A stretch of DNA of 64,000 nt from Alphaproteobacteria bacterium. GTDB lineage: Bacteria; Pseudomonadota; Alphaproteobacteria; Rhizobiales; Hyphomicrobiaceae. The position numbers and the translations under genes are program-made. This document shows, one piece after another, positions 10,049 through 20,509 of the stretch. The DNA lies in NCBI GenBank assembly GCA_018819265.1, contig JAHJQI010000047.1, forward strand, positions 39,247 to 103,246, read 5' to 3'. Within the stretch, counting starts at the first letter, position 1; each line of letters opens with the position of its first letter. Under the pieces are notes generated by a model that did no database searches, was not told the origin of the DNA, and was given only the letters and a program-made list of their open reading frames with translations.

Positions 10049-11305
10049 CTATCGCAATTCCGGCGTGTCGTCAAACAGCCGGCGATGCTCGGCCATCGCC
10101 ATCCGGTCCGTCATGCCTGCCACGAAGTCGCAGACCAGCCGCGCAAGCCTCCGGTCCTCCCGCGATCGGGCAGCCTGCCTCCAGTTGTCGGGCATCTCCG
10201 CCGGAGTCGCCAGATAGCGGCCGAACAGGTCCCTGACGATCTCCTCGGCGCCGTCCATCACCCGCATCACGTGATCATGGCGGTACACGCTGACGAACAG
10301 CATCGCCTTCAACCGGGCGATGTCGGTGGCAACCGGCTCGGAAAAGGCGACCACCGGAGCAAGCGCCGCCCGGATCTCATCGGGTGAGGCAGGGCTGAGC
10401 GCCGCCAGCCGCCGCCGGCTTTCGGCAACGCAATCCTGCACCATCAGCGTGATCATGGTGCGCGTGATTTCATAGATCGCCCGCGATCGCTCCAGGATCG
10501 GTCCCGGCTGCGCCAGAACGCGCTTGGTAATGACATCGGTAAAGGGGGCTTCGACCAGTTGGTCGACGTCCAGCAGATGCGCCCGCAGACCGTCGTCGAC
10601 ATCGTGCGAAACGTAGGCGATATCGTCCGCGAGCGCCGCCACCTGCGCTTCGGCACTCGCCTGCGTCCACAATTCGAGGTCCGGCAGCCCCCGCAGTAGG
10701 AGCGCGACCTTCCACACCGGATTGATTGGCGGCATATCGTCCGGCCGTTCGTTGCTGGGATCTGCCTCATGGATCGGCCCGTTGTGCTTGGCGAGCCCCT
10801 CGAGCGTCTCCCATGTCAGGTTCATGCCGTCGAACCCGCGATACTTCCGTTCCAGCCGCATCACGACCTTCAGCGATTGCGCGTTGTGGTCGAAGCCGCC
10901 GAAATCGGTCATCGCCCGGCCAAGCGCCCTCTCGCCGGCATGCCCGAACGGCGAATGCCCCAGATCGTGCGCCAGCGCCAGCGCTTCGGCGAGGTCTTCG
11001 TCAAGGCGCAACTGGCGCGCGATGGTCCGCGCGATTTGCGCCACTTCGAGGGAATGCGTCAGTCGCGTCCGGTAATGGTCGCCTTCGTGGAAGACGAAAA
11101 CCTGGGTCTTGTGCAATAGCCGCCGGAATGGCGCGGAATGGATAATACGGTCGCGGTCGCGCTGGAACGGGCTGCGCATCGGGCATTCGGGCTCCGCATG
11201 TTCCCGGCCCCGGCTCGGCACCGCATTCGCGGCATATCGGCCCGGGAAACGCTCCCCCGGCTTCAACCCTGCGCCATAATCGTTGAGGCCCATCGCCGCT
11301 GCCAT
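10049..11305 (-). CDS. dgt: Deoxyguanosinetriphosphate triphosphohydrolase-like HD-domain protein
   Basis: RDRDRIIHSAPFRRLLHKTQVFVFHEGDHYRTRLTHSLEVAQIARTIAR...ALAHDLGHSPFGHAGE. Confidence 0.94.
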   Translation of the reverse strand: MAAAMGLNDYGAGLKPGERFPGRYAANAVPSRGREHAEPECPMRSPFQRDRDRIIHSAPFRRLLHKTQVFVFHEGDHYRTRLTHSLEVAQIARTIARQLRLDEDLAEALALAHDLGHSPFGHAGERALGRAMTDFGGFDHNAQSLKVVMRLERKYRGFDGMNLTWETLEGLAKHNGPIHEADPSNERPDDMPPINPVWKVALLLRGLPDLELWTQASAEAQVAALADDIAYVSHDVDDGLRAHLLDVDQLVEAPFTDVITKRVLAQPGPILERSRAIYEITRTMITLMVQDCVAESRRRLAALSPASPDEIRAALAPVVAFSEPVATDIARLKAMLFVSVYRHDHVMRVMDGAEEIVRDLFGRYLATPAEMPDNWRQAARSREDRRLARLVCDFVAGMTDRMAMAEHRRLFDDTPELR

Positions 11306-11412
11306 GATGTTATTTCATATCCGGGTTTGACACCGAGCCTGCCCGTCCTCATCTTTTGGGCATAGAATCGCGCAATGTCGCAAGCCCAAGTCGTTCATGA
11401 GATATAAAGAGA

Positions 11413-11742
11413 ATGACAACAAACGTCGTCCTGACCGAGAACGCCGCCCGCCGCATTACCGAGATCGTCGCCGATGAGCCCGCCAACAAGCTGTTGCGCG
11501 TCAGCGTCGAGGGTGGCGGCTGCTCGGGCTTCCAGTACAAGTTCGATCTCGTTGCCGAAAAGGCCGACGACGACATCGTGCTGGAGCGTGACGGCGCCAC
11601 CGTCCTCATAGATCCTATCTCGCTCGGCTTCCTCGAAGGTTCGCACATCGACTTCGTCGACGAACTGATCGGCGCCTCCTTCCAGATCCGCAATCCGAAC
11701 GCGACGGCCTCGTGCGGCTGCGGCACCAGTTTTTCGATGTGA
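11413..11742 (+). CDS. erpA: Iron-sulfur cluster insertion protein, HesB/IscA family (ErpA-like)
   Basis: LRVSVEGGGCSGFQYKF ... NPNATASCGCGTSFSM. Confidence 0.94.
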   Translation: MTTNVVLTENAARRITEIVADEPANKLLRVSVEGGGCSGFQYKFDLVAEKADDDIVLERDGATVLIDPISLGFLEGSHIDFVDELIGASFQIRNPNATASCGCGTSFSM

Positions 11743-11947
11743 CAGGCTGCGCGAACAGCGACTTTTGGTTCTTATGGGTGGTTCGCTCTTTTGCGTGGCC
11801 AGTGCTCGCTGGCGCGCCCATTGTCCTACGTGCCGCAGAGAACCCCGTTGTCGCCGACCGGCTAGCTGACGGGTGGCGCGAGTCGAAGCCCACCACCCTC
11901 CGGCCGCTTTTCAGGTTACCTTGCAGGAGAATTGACGGGAGCACGCC

Positions 11948-12730
11948 ATGAAGATCGCGACTTGGAACATCAACGGCGTCAAGGCGCGTTTCGAGACCAC
12001 CCTGACCTGGCTCAAGGAAAGCTCCCCCGACGTCGTCTGCCTTCAGGAGATCAAATCGGTCGACGAGAATTTCCCGCGTGAAGCCTTCGAGGATGCCGGC
12101 TATCACGTCGAAACCCATGGCCAGAAGGGCTTCAACGGCGTCGCGATCCTATCGAAGAAGCCACTCGAAGACGTCACCCGCCGCCTGCCCGGCGACCCGG
12201 ACGACGAACAGGCCCGCTACATCGAGGCGACCGTTTCGACGGACGTTGGTGCGGTGCGTATCGCCTGCCTTTACCTGCCGAACGGCAACCCGCTCGGCAG
12301 CGAAAAGTTCGATTACAAACTCGCCTGGATGCAGCGTCTCGAAAACCGCGTGCAGGAGTTGCTTGCCGACGAGATGCCGCTCATCGTTGCCGGCGATTTC
12401 AACGTCATCCCGATGCCCGAAGACGCCAAGCGGCCAGACGCCTGGACCAACGACGCGCTTTTCCAGCCCGAAAGCCGCACCGCTTTCCGCCGGCTCGTCA
12501 ACCTCGGCATGACCGACGCCATCCGCGCCACCACGCCTGAACCCGAAACCTATACCTTCTGGGATTATCAGGCCGGCGCCTGGCAGAAGAACGACGGCAT
12601 CCGCATCGATCATTTGCTGTTGTCACCGGAGGCCGCCGACCGGCTTGAGGCGGCCGGCATCGACAAGCAGACACGCGGCTGGGAAAAACCTTCCGATCAT
12701 GTCCCCGTCTGGATCGAACTGGCGGTTTGA
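11948..12730 (+). CDS. xthA: Exodeoxyribonuclease III
   Basis: MKIATWNINGVKARFE, CLQEIKSVDENFP, SDHVPVW motifs. Confidence 0.95.
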   Translation: MKIATWNINGVKARFETTLTWLKESSPDVVCLQEIKSVDENFPREAFEDAGYHVETHGQKGFNGVAILSKKPLEDVTRRLPGDPDDEQARYIEATVSTDVGAVRIACLYLPNGNPLGSEKFDYKLAWMQRLENRVQELLADEMPLIVAGDFNVIPMPEDAKRPDAWTNDALFQPESRTAFRRLVNLGMTDAIRATTPEPETYTFWDYQAGAWQKNDGIRIDHLLLSPEAADRLEAAGIDKQTRGWEKPSDHVPVWIELAV

Positions 12731-13338
12731 GAAGGACGCAAGCGATGCCGGCCTTTGCGTTGCTTTCCACAGCAAAGAAAATCGCCGCCACGCTGTTCAT
12801 CGCCTGCGCGTTGCCCCTCGCACTCCTTGTGCCCGGCCATGCCGCTGACGAAGCAGCACTCTGGCAGGCGATCCGCAGCGGCGAAGCGTTTGCGATCCTG
12901 CGCCACGAACTGGCTCCCGGCACCGGCGACCCGGGCAACTTCACGATTGGCGATTGCACCAGCCAGCGCAATCTCGACGACACCGGCCGCCAGCGAGCGA
13001 TCGCCACCGGCAAGCGCTTCCGCGACAATGCAATTGAACGCGCCGACGTTTATTCCAGCCAGTGGTGCCGCTGCCGTGACACCGCAACGCTCCTCGGCGT
13101 TGGAGAAGTCAAAGACCTTCCAGCCCTCAACTCGTTCTACGAGAATTATGAAGTGAGCGCTGCGCAGACCAACGAATTGAAGCAGTGGCTCGGCGCGCGC
13201 AATCCCGCAGCCCCGCTCATCCTCGTCAGTCACCAGGTCAACATCCGCGCATTGACCGGCCGGTCCACCCGCTCAGGCGAAATCATTGTCGGCAGAATTG
13301 GCGCGGATGGAAAAATCACGGTTCTTGGCAGCCTGTAG
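12727..13338 (+). CDS. Histidine phosphatase family protein with signal peptide
   Basis: FAILRHELAPGTGDP...NLDDTGRQRAIATGKRF...VYSSQWCRCRDTA...LILVSHQVNI. Confidence 0.82.
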   Translation: MRRTQAMPAFALLSTAKKIAATLFIACALPLALLVPGHAADEAALWQAIRSGEAFAILRHELAPGTGDPGNFTIGDCTSQRNLDDTGRQRAIATGKRFRDNAIERADVYSSQWCRCRDTATLLGVGEVKDLPALNSFYENYEVSAAQTNELKQWLGARNPAAPLILVSHQVNIRALTGRSTRSGEIIVGRIGADGKITVLGSL

Positions 13339-13381
13339 CAACCAAGCAAGCAAGACGTGATTGCGCACGGGTGCGGCGCTT

Positions 13382-13447
13382 TCAGTATTTGCGCGCGGCA
13401 AACCGCACGACATGTCAGTATTTGCGCGCGGCGAACCGCACGACATG
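13382..13447. repeat. Tandem duplication, 2 x 33 bp, of the 3' end of the methyltransferase gene
   Basis: tcagtatttgcgcgcggcAaaccgcacgacatg then tcagtatttgcgcgcggcGaaccgcacgacatg; 1 mismatch in 33. Confidence 0.97.
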
Positions 13448-14032
13448 GGCCAACCCGTGGTGCCGGCCGCCTTCGTCGAGCCCGATGCGACCCGCCAATG
13501 CCTCGACGACCTCAGCGTCAGGCAACCATGCGCAAAATTCTTCGAGGTCGTACATCAGGTCCAGCGAGCCTGGCCCCAGTCCGTTCCCCGCCGCCGCTTG
13601 CGCTTTGGCGAACGCCTCTACGACGATCCATCCGCCCGCATCGAGTGCGATCCATCCCCGCTGAACGGCAGCCATTCTGGTCGCCTCCGGGGCCTGAAGA
13701 TACATCACGAAGACGGCCTCCCAGCGCCGCCCCTCCGCCGGCTGCCAGTCCTCGACATCGCCCGCGATCCGCTCCACCCTGACGCCCGCGGCCGCATCGA
13801 GACGTTCGCCGTTGGCGCAAGCCACCGCCGACAGATCCACCGCCGTCATCTGCAGGCCGCGCGCTGCAAGCCAGCGACTGTTGCGACCGTCCCCGTCGGC
13901 GAGACACAGCCCCGTCCGCGCCGCAAAGTCGGAGCGCGCCGCGATTTCGCGCACGTATTCGTTTGGAGAATTGCCGAACAGCCCGCCGGGAGCCGCCTCG
14001 TATTTCTGATCCCACTTGGAACTCGACATCAT
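13415..14032 (-). CDS. Class I SAM-dependent methyltransferase (TehB-like)
   Basis: MSSSKWDQKYEAAPGGLFGNSPNEYV...GLCLADGDGRNSRWLAARGLQMTAVDLS. Confidence 0.85.
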   Translation of the reverse strand: MMSSSKWDQKYEAAPGGLFGNSPNEYVREIAARSDFAARTGLCLADGDGRNSRWLAARGLQMTAVDLSAVACANGERLDAAAGVRVERIAGDVEDWQPAEGRRWEAVFVMYLQAPEATRMAAVQRGWIALDAGGWIVVEAFAKAQAAAGNGLGPGSLDLMYDLEEFCAWLPDAEVVEALAGRIGLDEGGRHHGLAHVVRFAARKY

Positions 14033-14038
14033 GCCTCA

Positions 14039-14566
14039 TCACGGTGTGCCATTCGCCAGATAGGCTCCGAGAACACCGACCCAGTAGGCGATCGCGCCTG
14101 CAGTCGCCCCGATGGCCAACATTTCAAGGCCGGCAGCATACCAGCGCCGGTCGATCAACGCCGACCTGCTTGCCCCGACCCCGAACAAGGTCGCTCCAGC
14201 CAGCCCAACCGCGATGATGAAGCTGCTTTCCCGGGGCACCGGCAAGAGATATGCGAGGAGCGGCACTAATCCGGCGGCCAGAAAGCCGACGAACGTCGCA
14301 GCGCCATAGGGCAACGCTTCTATCAGCGTCGGGCGGTCGACCTCTCTTGATCGCAACGAGAGAACATTGCTTGCCCCCATCGAAACGCCATCGGCGAACA
14401 AGTTTGCAAAGCCGAGAATGAGAATGATCTGTACCGAAAGATCAGCCCCGACAACTCCCGCGACCACCGCAAAAGTCGTGACAATGCCGTCGTTCGCCCC
14501 GTAAATCAGCTCCGGCAGAAAACGCCGCACGCGCTGCGATATCAGCCCATCACCCAAAACCGGCAC
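14039..14566 (-). CDS. VIT1/CCC1 transporter family protein
   Basis: FLPELIYGANDGIVTTFAVVAGVVGADLS...ANLFADGVSMGASNVLS. Confidence 0.88.
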   Translation of the reverse strand: MPVLGDGLISQRVRRFLPELIYGANDGIVTTFAVVAGVVGADLSVQIILILGFANLFADGVSMGASNVLSLRSREVDRPTLIEALPYGAATFVGFLAAGLVPLLAYLLPVPRESSFIIAVGLAGATLFGVGASRSALIDRRWYAAGLEMLAIGATAGAIAYWVGVLGAYLANGTP

Positions 14567-14636
14567 TCCGGGTCAGTAAGGCGACATTCGCGGCGGGCCA
14601 CTCAGCAAGCACCAACGCCGGGTGGATCCGCTTACC

Positions 14637-15665
14637 TCAGGACCGGCGGCTAATTTCGCTGAACGCCACGAGACGCCGCTGCTGGCTGTCCCACAGCTTC
14701 AGCTTAACGTATTTGAAGCTTTGCATCAGCCTCACCCGGCGCACGTCGGCAAGTTCGGGATGATCCTTCAACACCTGCGGCAGTCGATAAAAAGGAATAC
14801 GCGCGTAGAGATGATGGACGTGGTGGATACCGATATTCGCCGTCACCCATGCCAGCACGCCAGGCAGATCATAGAACGAGCTGCCGTACAGCGCCGCTTC
14901 TTCATGCGACCAGTCCTGGCTTTCTGCCCAGTATGTCTCTTCGAACTGATGCTGGATATAGAAAAGCCAGACACCGATCATCGCAGCCAATATCACGATC
15001 GGCGCATGGACCAGGAAGAACTCGCCGGCACCGACAAACCAGACCATCAGCAGGATCAGGCCGGCGATGCCGAAGTTGGTTCCCATGGCGCTGACCCAGG
15101 GCCGCCATCCGCCATCCATCTGGCCGAACGGCAGGCGCTGCTGCAGAATGAAGACATAGGCCGGCCCGACGACGAACATGATCAGCGGATGCCGGTAGAA
15201 CCGGTAGACAAGCCGACCCCACCAGGGCCGCGCCAGATATTCGTCGACCGTCAGCGTGTTGATGTCGCCGATGCCGCGATGCTCGAGATTTCCCGAATGG
15301 GCATGGTGGATCGCATGGCTGCGCTTCCACACGTCATAGGGAGTGCAAGTGAGTATTCCGAGTGCCCGCCCGACCCAGTCGTTGGTCAGCCGCTTCTTGA
15401 AGAAAGCGCCATGACCGCAGTCGTGCTGGATAAGAAACAGCCGGACAAGAAAAGCGGCGGCAGGAACGATGAACAGAAGTGCCAGCCAGTAGCTGACCGC
15501 CAATGACAGGTAGGCAGCGACCCACAACGCCGCGAACGGCACCGCCGTCAGCACGATTTCAAGAATGCTTCGTGCCGGATCGGGATGCCGATACCGCTGC
15601 GCCACTTCCAGCCAACTGCGTGAACTAGCCGTCCCCGGCACCGCCGGTACGTGCGGATGATCCAT
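14637..15665 (-). CDS. Membrane fatty acid desaturase
   Basis: Histidine boxes HDCGHGAFF, HAIHHAH, NIGIHHVHH. Confidence 0.92.
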   Translation of the reverse strand: MDHPHVPAVPGTASSRSWLEVAQRYRHPDPARSILEIVLTAVPFAALWVAAYLSLAVSYWLALLFIVPAAAFLVRLFLIQHDCGHGAFFKKRLTNDWVGRALGILTCTPYDVWKRSHAIHHAHSGNLEHRGIGDINTLTVDEYLARPWWGRLVYRFYRHPLIMFVVGPAYVFILQQRLPFGQMDGGWRPWVSAMGTNFGIAGLILLMVWFVGAGEFFLVHAPIVILAAMIGVWLFYIQHQFEETYWAESQDWSHEEAALYGSSFYDLPGVLAWVTANIGIHHVHHLYARIPFYRLPQVLKDHPELADVRRVRLMQSFKYVKLKLWDSQQRRLVAFSEISRRS

Positions 15666-16072
15666 CTGCGAAACCCTTGAGAGCTCCCCCCACGACAGAA
15701 CCGTCCCCCGCGATTCTGCCTTTATTCCCGGAGACCTTTACAGCACCCCGGCCATTTCGCAAGCACTGAGCATTTTGCGATGCGGCAACTGTGGGCAAAA
15801 GTCGCGACACACCGGTACCGGACGATTTCCCGGCCGAATGCAGCAAGTGCTCGAGCGTTGCCCCGCCTGAGCCTGTCGCGAAGCTGGCCCCACCGTTATC
15901 ACAACCTGATGAAACCCGAATACGAGTATGCAGATGTTCTTCCCCGCGCCAAATCCGTCACGTCGGCGCGACGCCACGCCCTGACGACTTGTCAAATCGA
16001 TTCGACCGGTCAATCTGGCCTGACGTTCGCCTCGGCAACGCAGCTGTCGCAATTCAACGGGATCGAGCAAAG

Positions 16073-17089
16073 ATGTCAGACACTCAGCACGTCGCCATCA
16101 CCATCGCCGACATCGAGGCCGCCGCCGATCTGCTGGCCGGCGTCGCCGTGCGCACGCCGCTGGTCGAGAGCCCGGCGCTCAATATGCGCACCGGCGGGCG
16201 CATTCTCATCAAGGCCGAAACTCTGCAACGCACCGGCTCGTTCAAGTTCCGTGGCGCCTATAACAAGATCTCGAGCCTCGCCCCCGACACCCGGGCCAAC
16301 GGCATCCTCGCCTGGTCATCGGGTAATCACGCCCAGGGCGTCGCCGCCGCCGCACGTCTTCTTGCGTCCCCGGCGGTGATCGTCATGCCGAGAGATGCCC
16401 CCGCGACGAAGATCGACAACACCCGCGCGCTTGGCGCCGAAGTCGTGCTCTACGACCGCTACACCGAAAGACGCGAGGACATCGGCGCCCGCCTTGCGCA
16501 AGAGCGCGGCCTTGCCATCGTGCGTCCCTATGACGATCCCCACATCATCGCCGGTCAAGGCACCGTCGGCCTGGAGATCGACGAGCAATGCCAGCGCATC
16601 GGCGCCGAGGCCGACGTGCTGCTGGTCAACTGCAGTGGCGGCGGCCTTGCCGCAGGCTGCGCCACGGCCATCGCGGCGCGCAGCCCCGCAACCGCGATCT
16701 ACAGCGTCGAGCCGGAGCATTACGACGACATGGCCCGCTCGCTCGATTCCGGCGATTACGAAACCAATGCCCCCGGTGCGCCGCCTTCCATCTGCGACGC
16801 GCTGATGGCCCAAACACCCGGCACGATCACTTTCCCGATCGCGCGCGAACTCCTCTCAGGTGGCCTCAGCGTCACCGACGCCGAGGTCCGCCGAGCCGTC
16901 CGCTTCGCCTTCGAAACGCTCAAGCTGGTCGTCGAACCGGGGGGAGCTGCTTCTCTCGCCGCCGTGTTGAGCGGCCGCATCGAGACACGCGGCAAGACGA
17001 TTTGCCTGATTCTGTCAGGGGGCAACGTCGCGCCTGAACTTTTCGCCGAAATCATCACGACGCGAGCCGCGACGGAAGAGCCGGGATGA
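16073..17089 (+). CDS. Threonine/serine dehydratase (PLP-dependent, fold type II)
   Basis: ETLQRTGSFKFRGAYNKI, SSGNHAQGVAAAARL, VNCSGGGLAAG, ILSGGNV; ORF extends to 15791 but MSDTQHVAITIADIEAAADLL looks like the true start. Confidence 0.92.
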   Translation: MSDTQHVAITIADIEAAADLLAGVAVRTPLVESPALNMRTGGRILIKAETLQRTGSFKFRGAYNKISSLAPDTRANGILAWSSGNHAQGVAAAARLLASPAVIVMPRDAPATKIDNTRALGAEVVLYDRYTERREDIGARLAQERGLAIVRPYDDPHIIAGQGTVGLEIDEQCQRIGAEADVLLVNCSGGGLAAGCATAIAARSPATAIYSVEPEHYDDMARSLDSGDYETNAPGAPPSICDALMAQTPGTITFPIARELLSGGLSVTDAEVRRAVRFAFETLKLVVEPGGAASLAAVLSGRIETRGKTICLILSGGNVAPELFAEIITTRAATEEPG

Positions 17090-17168
17090 ATGCCTGCCGA
17101 TCGAAATCAGGCTCTGCGGCACGAATCCTGCCGAAAAGAAACAGAGGAGTAACGCTGACGAACAGGCG

Positions 17169-18248
17169 CTACTGCCGCGCTCCGACCGGGCGCATTGATC
17201 CGCCGCCAACCGCACCGCCTCGAACGAAGCCCATCGCCGGATTCGCTGGCAGAGCTTCGACCGACATCGCCGGTTTGCTTATCGGGCCCGTTGCCCCCTC
17301 GACTGCGGGTTCGGCAACCAGCGGCAGCTCACCCGAGCGCATCGGAACCGTCCGTCCATCCGCGCAGGTGCGGTGTACACCCAGATCGAACCCGCCGAGA
17401 CCGCCAAGGCCAAGACGCCCCGGCAGCGGCGGCTTGCGGCCGTAGCGCACATCCCAATCGGCAACCATGCCGGTGGCCTGTTCGCGCACGCCCTGCGGAG
17501 CCCCGCAATAAATGTTCTGGTAGATATCGTCGATCCACACCTGCTCGGCGGCCGGAGCATTCTTGACCGCAACCGAGATCAGCGTCAGCGCCCGCACCGG
17601 ATCCTTCGGCATGAACTTGCCGCGCCAGTAGAGATCGGCAAGGAAGGCCTGCGCGCCCGCATGCCCGTTCTCGGCCAGCACCGCCAGCCAGTGCCGCCCG
17701 CGCGCGACGTCGGTCGGCACGCCTTCGCCGTTCAGCTGCATCTTCGAGAGTTCGAATTGCGCGTCTTCGTCGTTGAAGAACACCGCTGCGTGATGCAGGT
17801 ACTCGGCGGCGAGCTCCGGGTTCGGCCGCAACCGCAGTTCCGGCAGCCCCTCGCGCACATATTTGGCCAGCGCCGTCAGGGATCGCGCCACGTAGGGGCC
17901 GCGCGCATCGTGGTCTGGATCGACATCGGCGTGCTCGTTGACGATCCGCTGATAGACCATATAGGCCTTGCCGTGATCGGTATAGGCCGAGTTGCTGTCG
18001 GCATAGAGTACCGCCAGATAATACGATCCAAGGAACAGGTTTTCCCCGGCGGCGAACTCCAGCGCTGGGATCGCGATCTCATGATAGCCGCCGTTATAGG
18101 CGCTGATCCCCTGGCGCAGCGCATCCTCTGCCGAGGTGAATCGCGGTGCCGCCGAAGCCGGGCCGGACACTGCGGCAATCAACAGGCCGCACGCCAGCAC
18201 AACGCCGCACCAAGCCCGCCGGGCCTTGCCCAAATCAGATGTCCGCAT
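17169..18248 (-). CDS. Sel1-like/tetratricopeptide repeat secreted protein
   Basis: Signal peptide; Sel1-like repeats ([59 protein letters not shown]); 14-bp overlap with ilvD 3' end. Confidence 0.8.
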   Translation of the reverse strand: MRTSDLGKARRAWCGVVLACGLLIAAVSGPASAAPRFTSAEDALRQGISAYNGGYHEIAIPALEFAAGENLFLGSYYLAVLYADSNSAYTDHGKAYMVYQRIVNEHADVDPDHDARGPYVARSLTALAKYVREGLPELRLRPNPELAAEYLHHAAVFFNDEDAQFELSKMQLNGEGVPTDVARGRHWLAVLAENGHAGAQAFLADLYWRGKFMPKDPVRALTLISVAVKNAPAAEQVWIDDIYQNIYCGAPQGVREQATGMVADWDVRYGRKPPLPGRLGLGGLGGFDLGVHRTCADGRTVPMRSGELPLVAEPAVEGATGPISKPAMSVEALPANPAMGFVRGGAVGGGSMRPVGARQ

Positions 18249-19959
18249 AGCAGATCACCTCCGCCTTTCCGCCGGCATGAGTCACAGCACCCTTGTTCGC
18301 CGGTCCGACCTGCTCGGCATACTTGCGCAGCACGCCGCTCTGATAGGGATTGTCGGGCACCTTCCACTCTTGGCGGCGGCGTTCCAGTTCGCCGGCATCG
18401 ACTTCGATATCGAGCGTTCCCGCTTCCGCGTCGATTGCGATCATGTCGCCGTCGCGCACCAGCGCGATCGGCCCGCCGACGGCCGCCTCGGGACCCACGT
18501 GACCGATGCAGAAACCTCGCGTCGCACCCGAGAACCGGCCATCGGTGATCAGCGCCATCTTGTCGCCCGCGCCCTGGCCGTAGAGCGCCGCCGTCGTCGA
18601 CAGCATTTCGCGCATGCCCGGGCCGCCCTTGGGGCCTTCGTAGCGGATGACGATAACCTCGCCTTCCTTGTAGGCACGCTCCTCGACGGCCTGGAACGCA
18701 TCTTCTTCGCAATCGAAGCAGCGGGCCGGACCGCGGAATTTCAGCTTGGTCATGCCGGCGACCTTGACGATCGCTCCCTCAGGAGCGAGCGAACCGCGCA
18801 GTCCCACGACACCGCCGGTCGGCGTGATCGGATTGGAAACCGGATAGACCACCTTCTGATCGGTATTGAATTCGACGCTGGCGAGGTTTTCGGCCATCGT
18901 CTTGCCGCTCACCGTCATGCAGTCGCCGTTGAGGAAGCCGCCGTCGAGCAGCGCCCGCAGGATCTGCGGCACACCGCCGATATCGTAAACGTCTTTTGCG
19001 ATGTAGTTGCCGCCCGGCTTGAGGTCGGCGATGTAGGGCGTGCGCTTGAAGATCTCGGCGACGTCGAACAGGTCGAACTCGAGACCCATCTCGTGCGCCA
19101 TCGCCGGCAAATGCAGCGCCGCGTTGGTCGAACCACCGGTCGCCGCAACGATCGTCGCCGCGTTCTCGAAGGCTTCGCGGGTACAGATGTCGCGCGGGCG
19201 GATATTGTCGGCGATGAGCCGCATGACCGCTTTCCCGCTCTCCACCCCGTAATGGTCGCGGCTTTCGTAGGGCGCCGGAGCGCCGGCCGAACCCGGCAGC
19301 GCCAAGCCGATGGCTTCCGAAACGCAGGCCATGGTGTTTGCAGTGAACTGTCCACCGCAGGATCCAGCGGAGGGACAGGCGACGCATTCGAGTGCGTGCA
19401 GTTCTTCTGCCGTCATGCGGCCCGCGGAGTGCATGCCGACGCCTTCGAAGACGTCCTGCACGGTGACGTCCTTACCCTTGTAGGTGCCCGGCAGGATGGA
19501 GCCGCCATACATGAACACGCTCGGCACGTTGAGACGCAGCATCGCCATCATGATGCCCGGCAGCGACTTGTCGCAGCCTGCCAGGCCGACCATGGCGTCG
19601 TAGCAGTGACCGCGCATCGTCACTTCGATCGAATCGGCGATGACCTCACGGGAGACCAGCGACGATTTCATGCCCTGGTGGCCCATGGCGATGCCGTCGG
19701 TGACGGTGATGGTGCAGAATTCCCGCGGCGTCCCGCCGCCTTCGTCGACGCCGGCCTTGGCCGATTGCGCTTGCCGCATCAAGGCGATGTTGCAGGGGGC
19801 CGCCTCGTTCCAGCAGCTGACCACGCCGACGAATGGCCGGTTGATCTGCTCTTCGGTCAGCCCCATCGCGTAATAGTAGGATCGGTGCGGAGCCCGGCTC
19901 GGCCCCATCGTCACGTGACGGCTTGGCAGCTTCGATTTGTCGAACGGCTTGGCGCTCAT
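18235..19959 (-). CDS. ilvD: Dihydroxy-acid dehydratase
   Basis: [77 protein letters not shown]. Confidence 0.96.
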   Translation of the reverse strand: MSAKPFDKSKLPSRHVTMGPSRAPHRSYYYAMGLTEEQINRPFVGVVSCWNEAAPCNIALMRQAQSAKAGVDEGGGTPREFCTITVTDGIAMGHQGMKSSLVSREVIADSIEVTMRGHCYDAMVGLAGCDKSLPGIMMAMLRLNVPSVFMYGGSILPGTYKGKDVTVQDVFEGVGMHSAGRMTAEELHALECVACPSAGSCGGQFTANTMACVSEAIGLALPGSAGAPAPYESRDHYGVESGKAVMRLIADNIRPRDICTREAFENAATIVAATGGSTNAALHLPAMAHEMGLEFDLFDVAEIFKRTPYIADLKPGGNYIAKDVYDIGGVPQILRALLDGGFLNGDCMTVSGKTMAENLASVEFNTDQKVVYPVSNPITPTGGVVGLRGSLAPEGAIVKVAGMTKLKFRGPARCFDCEEDAFQAVEERAYKEGEVIVIRYEGPKGGPGMREMLSTTAALYGQGAGDKMALITDGRFSGATRGFCIGHVGPEAAVGGPIALVRDGDMIAIDAEAGTLDIEVDAGELERRRQEWKVPDNPYQSGVLRKYAEQVGPANKGAVTHAGGKAEVICYADI

Positions 19960-20230
19960 AATCCGCTAAATTCCTTCCCGCTTCGATCCCGCTTCAACCT
20001 GCTGCATGAGAGCAAAGTCGCGCCGTAACGCTTTCAAGAGCGCTGCGCCGCTTGCAAGAGACCGGTAATGTATTGAGACGCTGTCGCAACCAACCGTTGG
20101 CACGGTCATGAAGGGTGTACGATTCGTCTCCGTGATCCATCCCAACGATGGTCCGCGTTTGTGGCCCAAAGGTGGCGCACCCGCCCATCGGCGTGGCTGC
20201 AAGGCAACAGCTGCGGACAGTCTTAATCGC

Positions 20231-20301
20231 GTTCGCCAGGCTCAAGACCGAGCGCTGGATTTGTTGTGGTCAGGTAAAACCGATTACCTGACCCGGCGAA
20301 C
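20231..20301. repeat. Nested inverted repeats in the intergenic region between ilvD and the DUF898 gene
   Basis: Outer gttcgcc (20231-20237) / ggcgaac (20295-20301); inner perfect 10-bp ggtcaggtaa (20268-20277) / ttacctgacc (20284-20293). Confidence 0.85.
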
Positions 20302-20509
20302 GATCATGTAGGATGCGAGTAAGGCTGACGAACGACTGAGACGAGGCCAAACCGGCACCAGTGCGAGGCAAAATAGTGGCGCCGCAATTCGCAACCGGGT
20401 CGGCTTTAAATTTCGGACGGCGGGCGGTCGGCCGGATTAGATTCCGTCACCGAGTTGGTTTACACGCCGCATGATGCCGACCCGAGTCCGATTTGCCGGG
20501 GGATCTCCA

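Noticed and set aside
18136-20028. 630-aa plus-strand ORF
   Set aside because: Antisense to ilvD; no domain recognisable
19966-20311. Short ORFs between ilvD and the DUF898 gene (78, 83 and 67 aa)
   Set aside because: No protein-like features; region more consistent with regulatory/non-coding sequence
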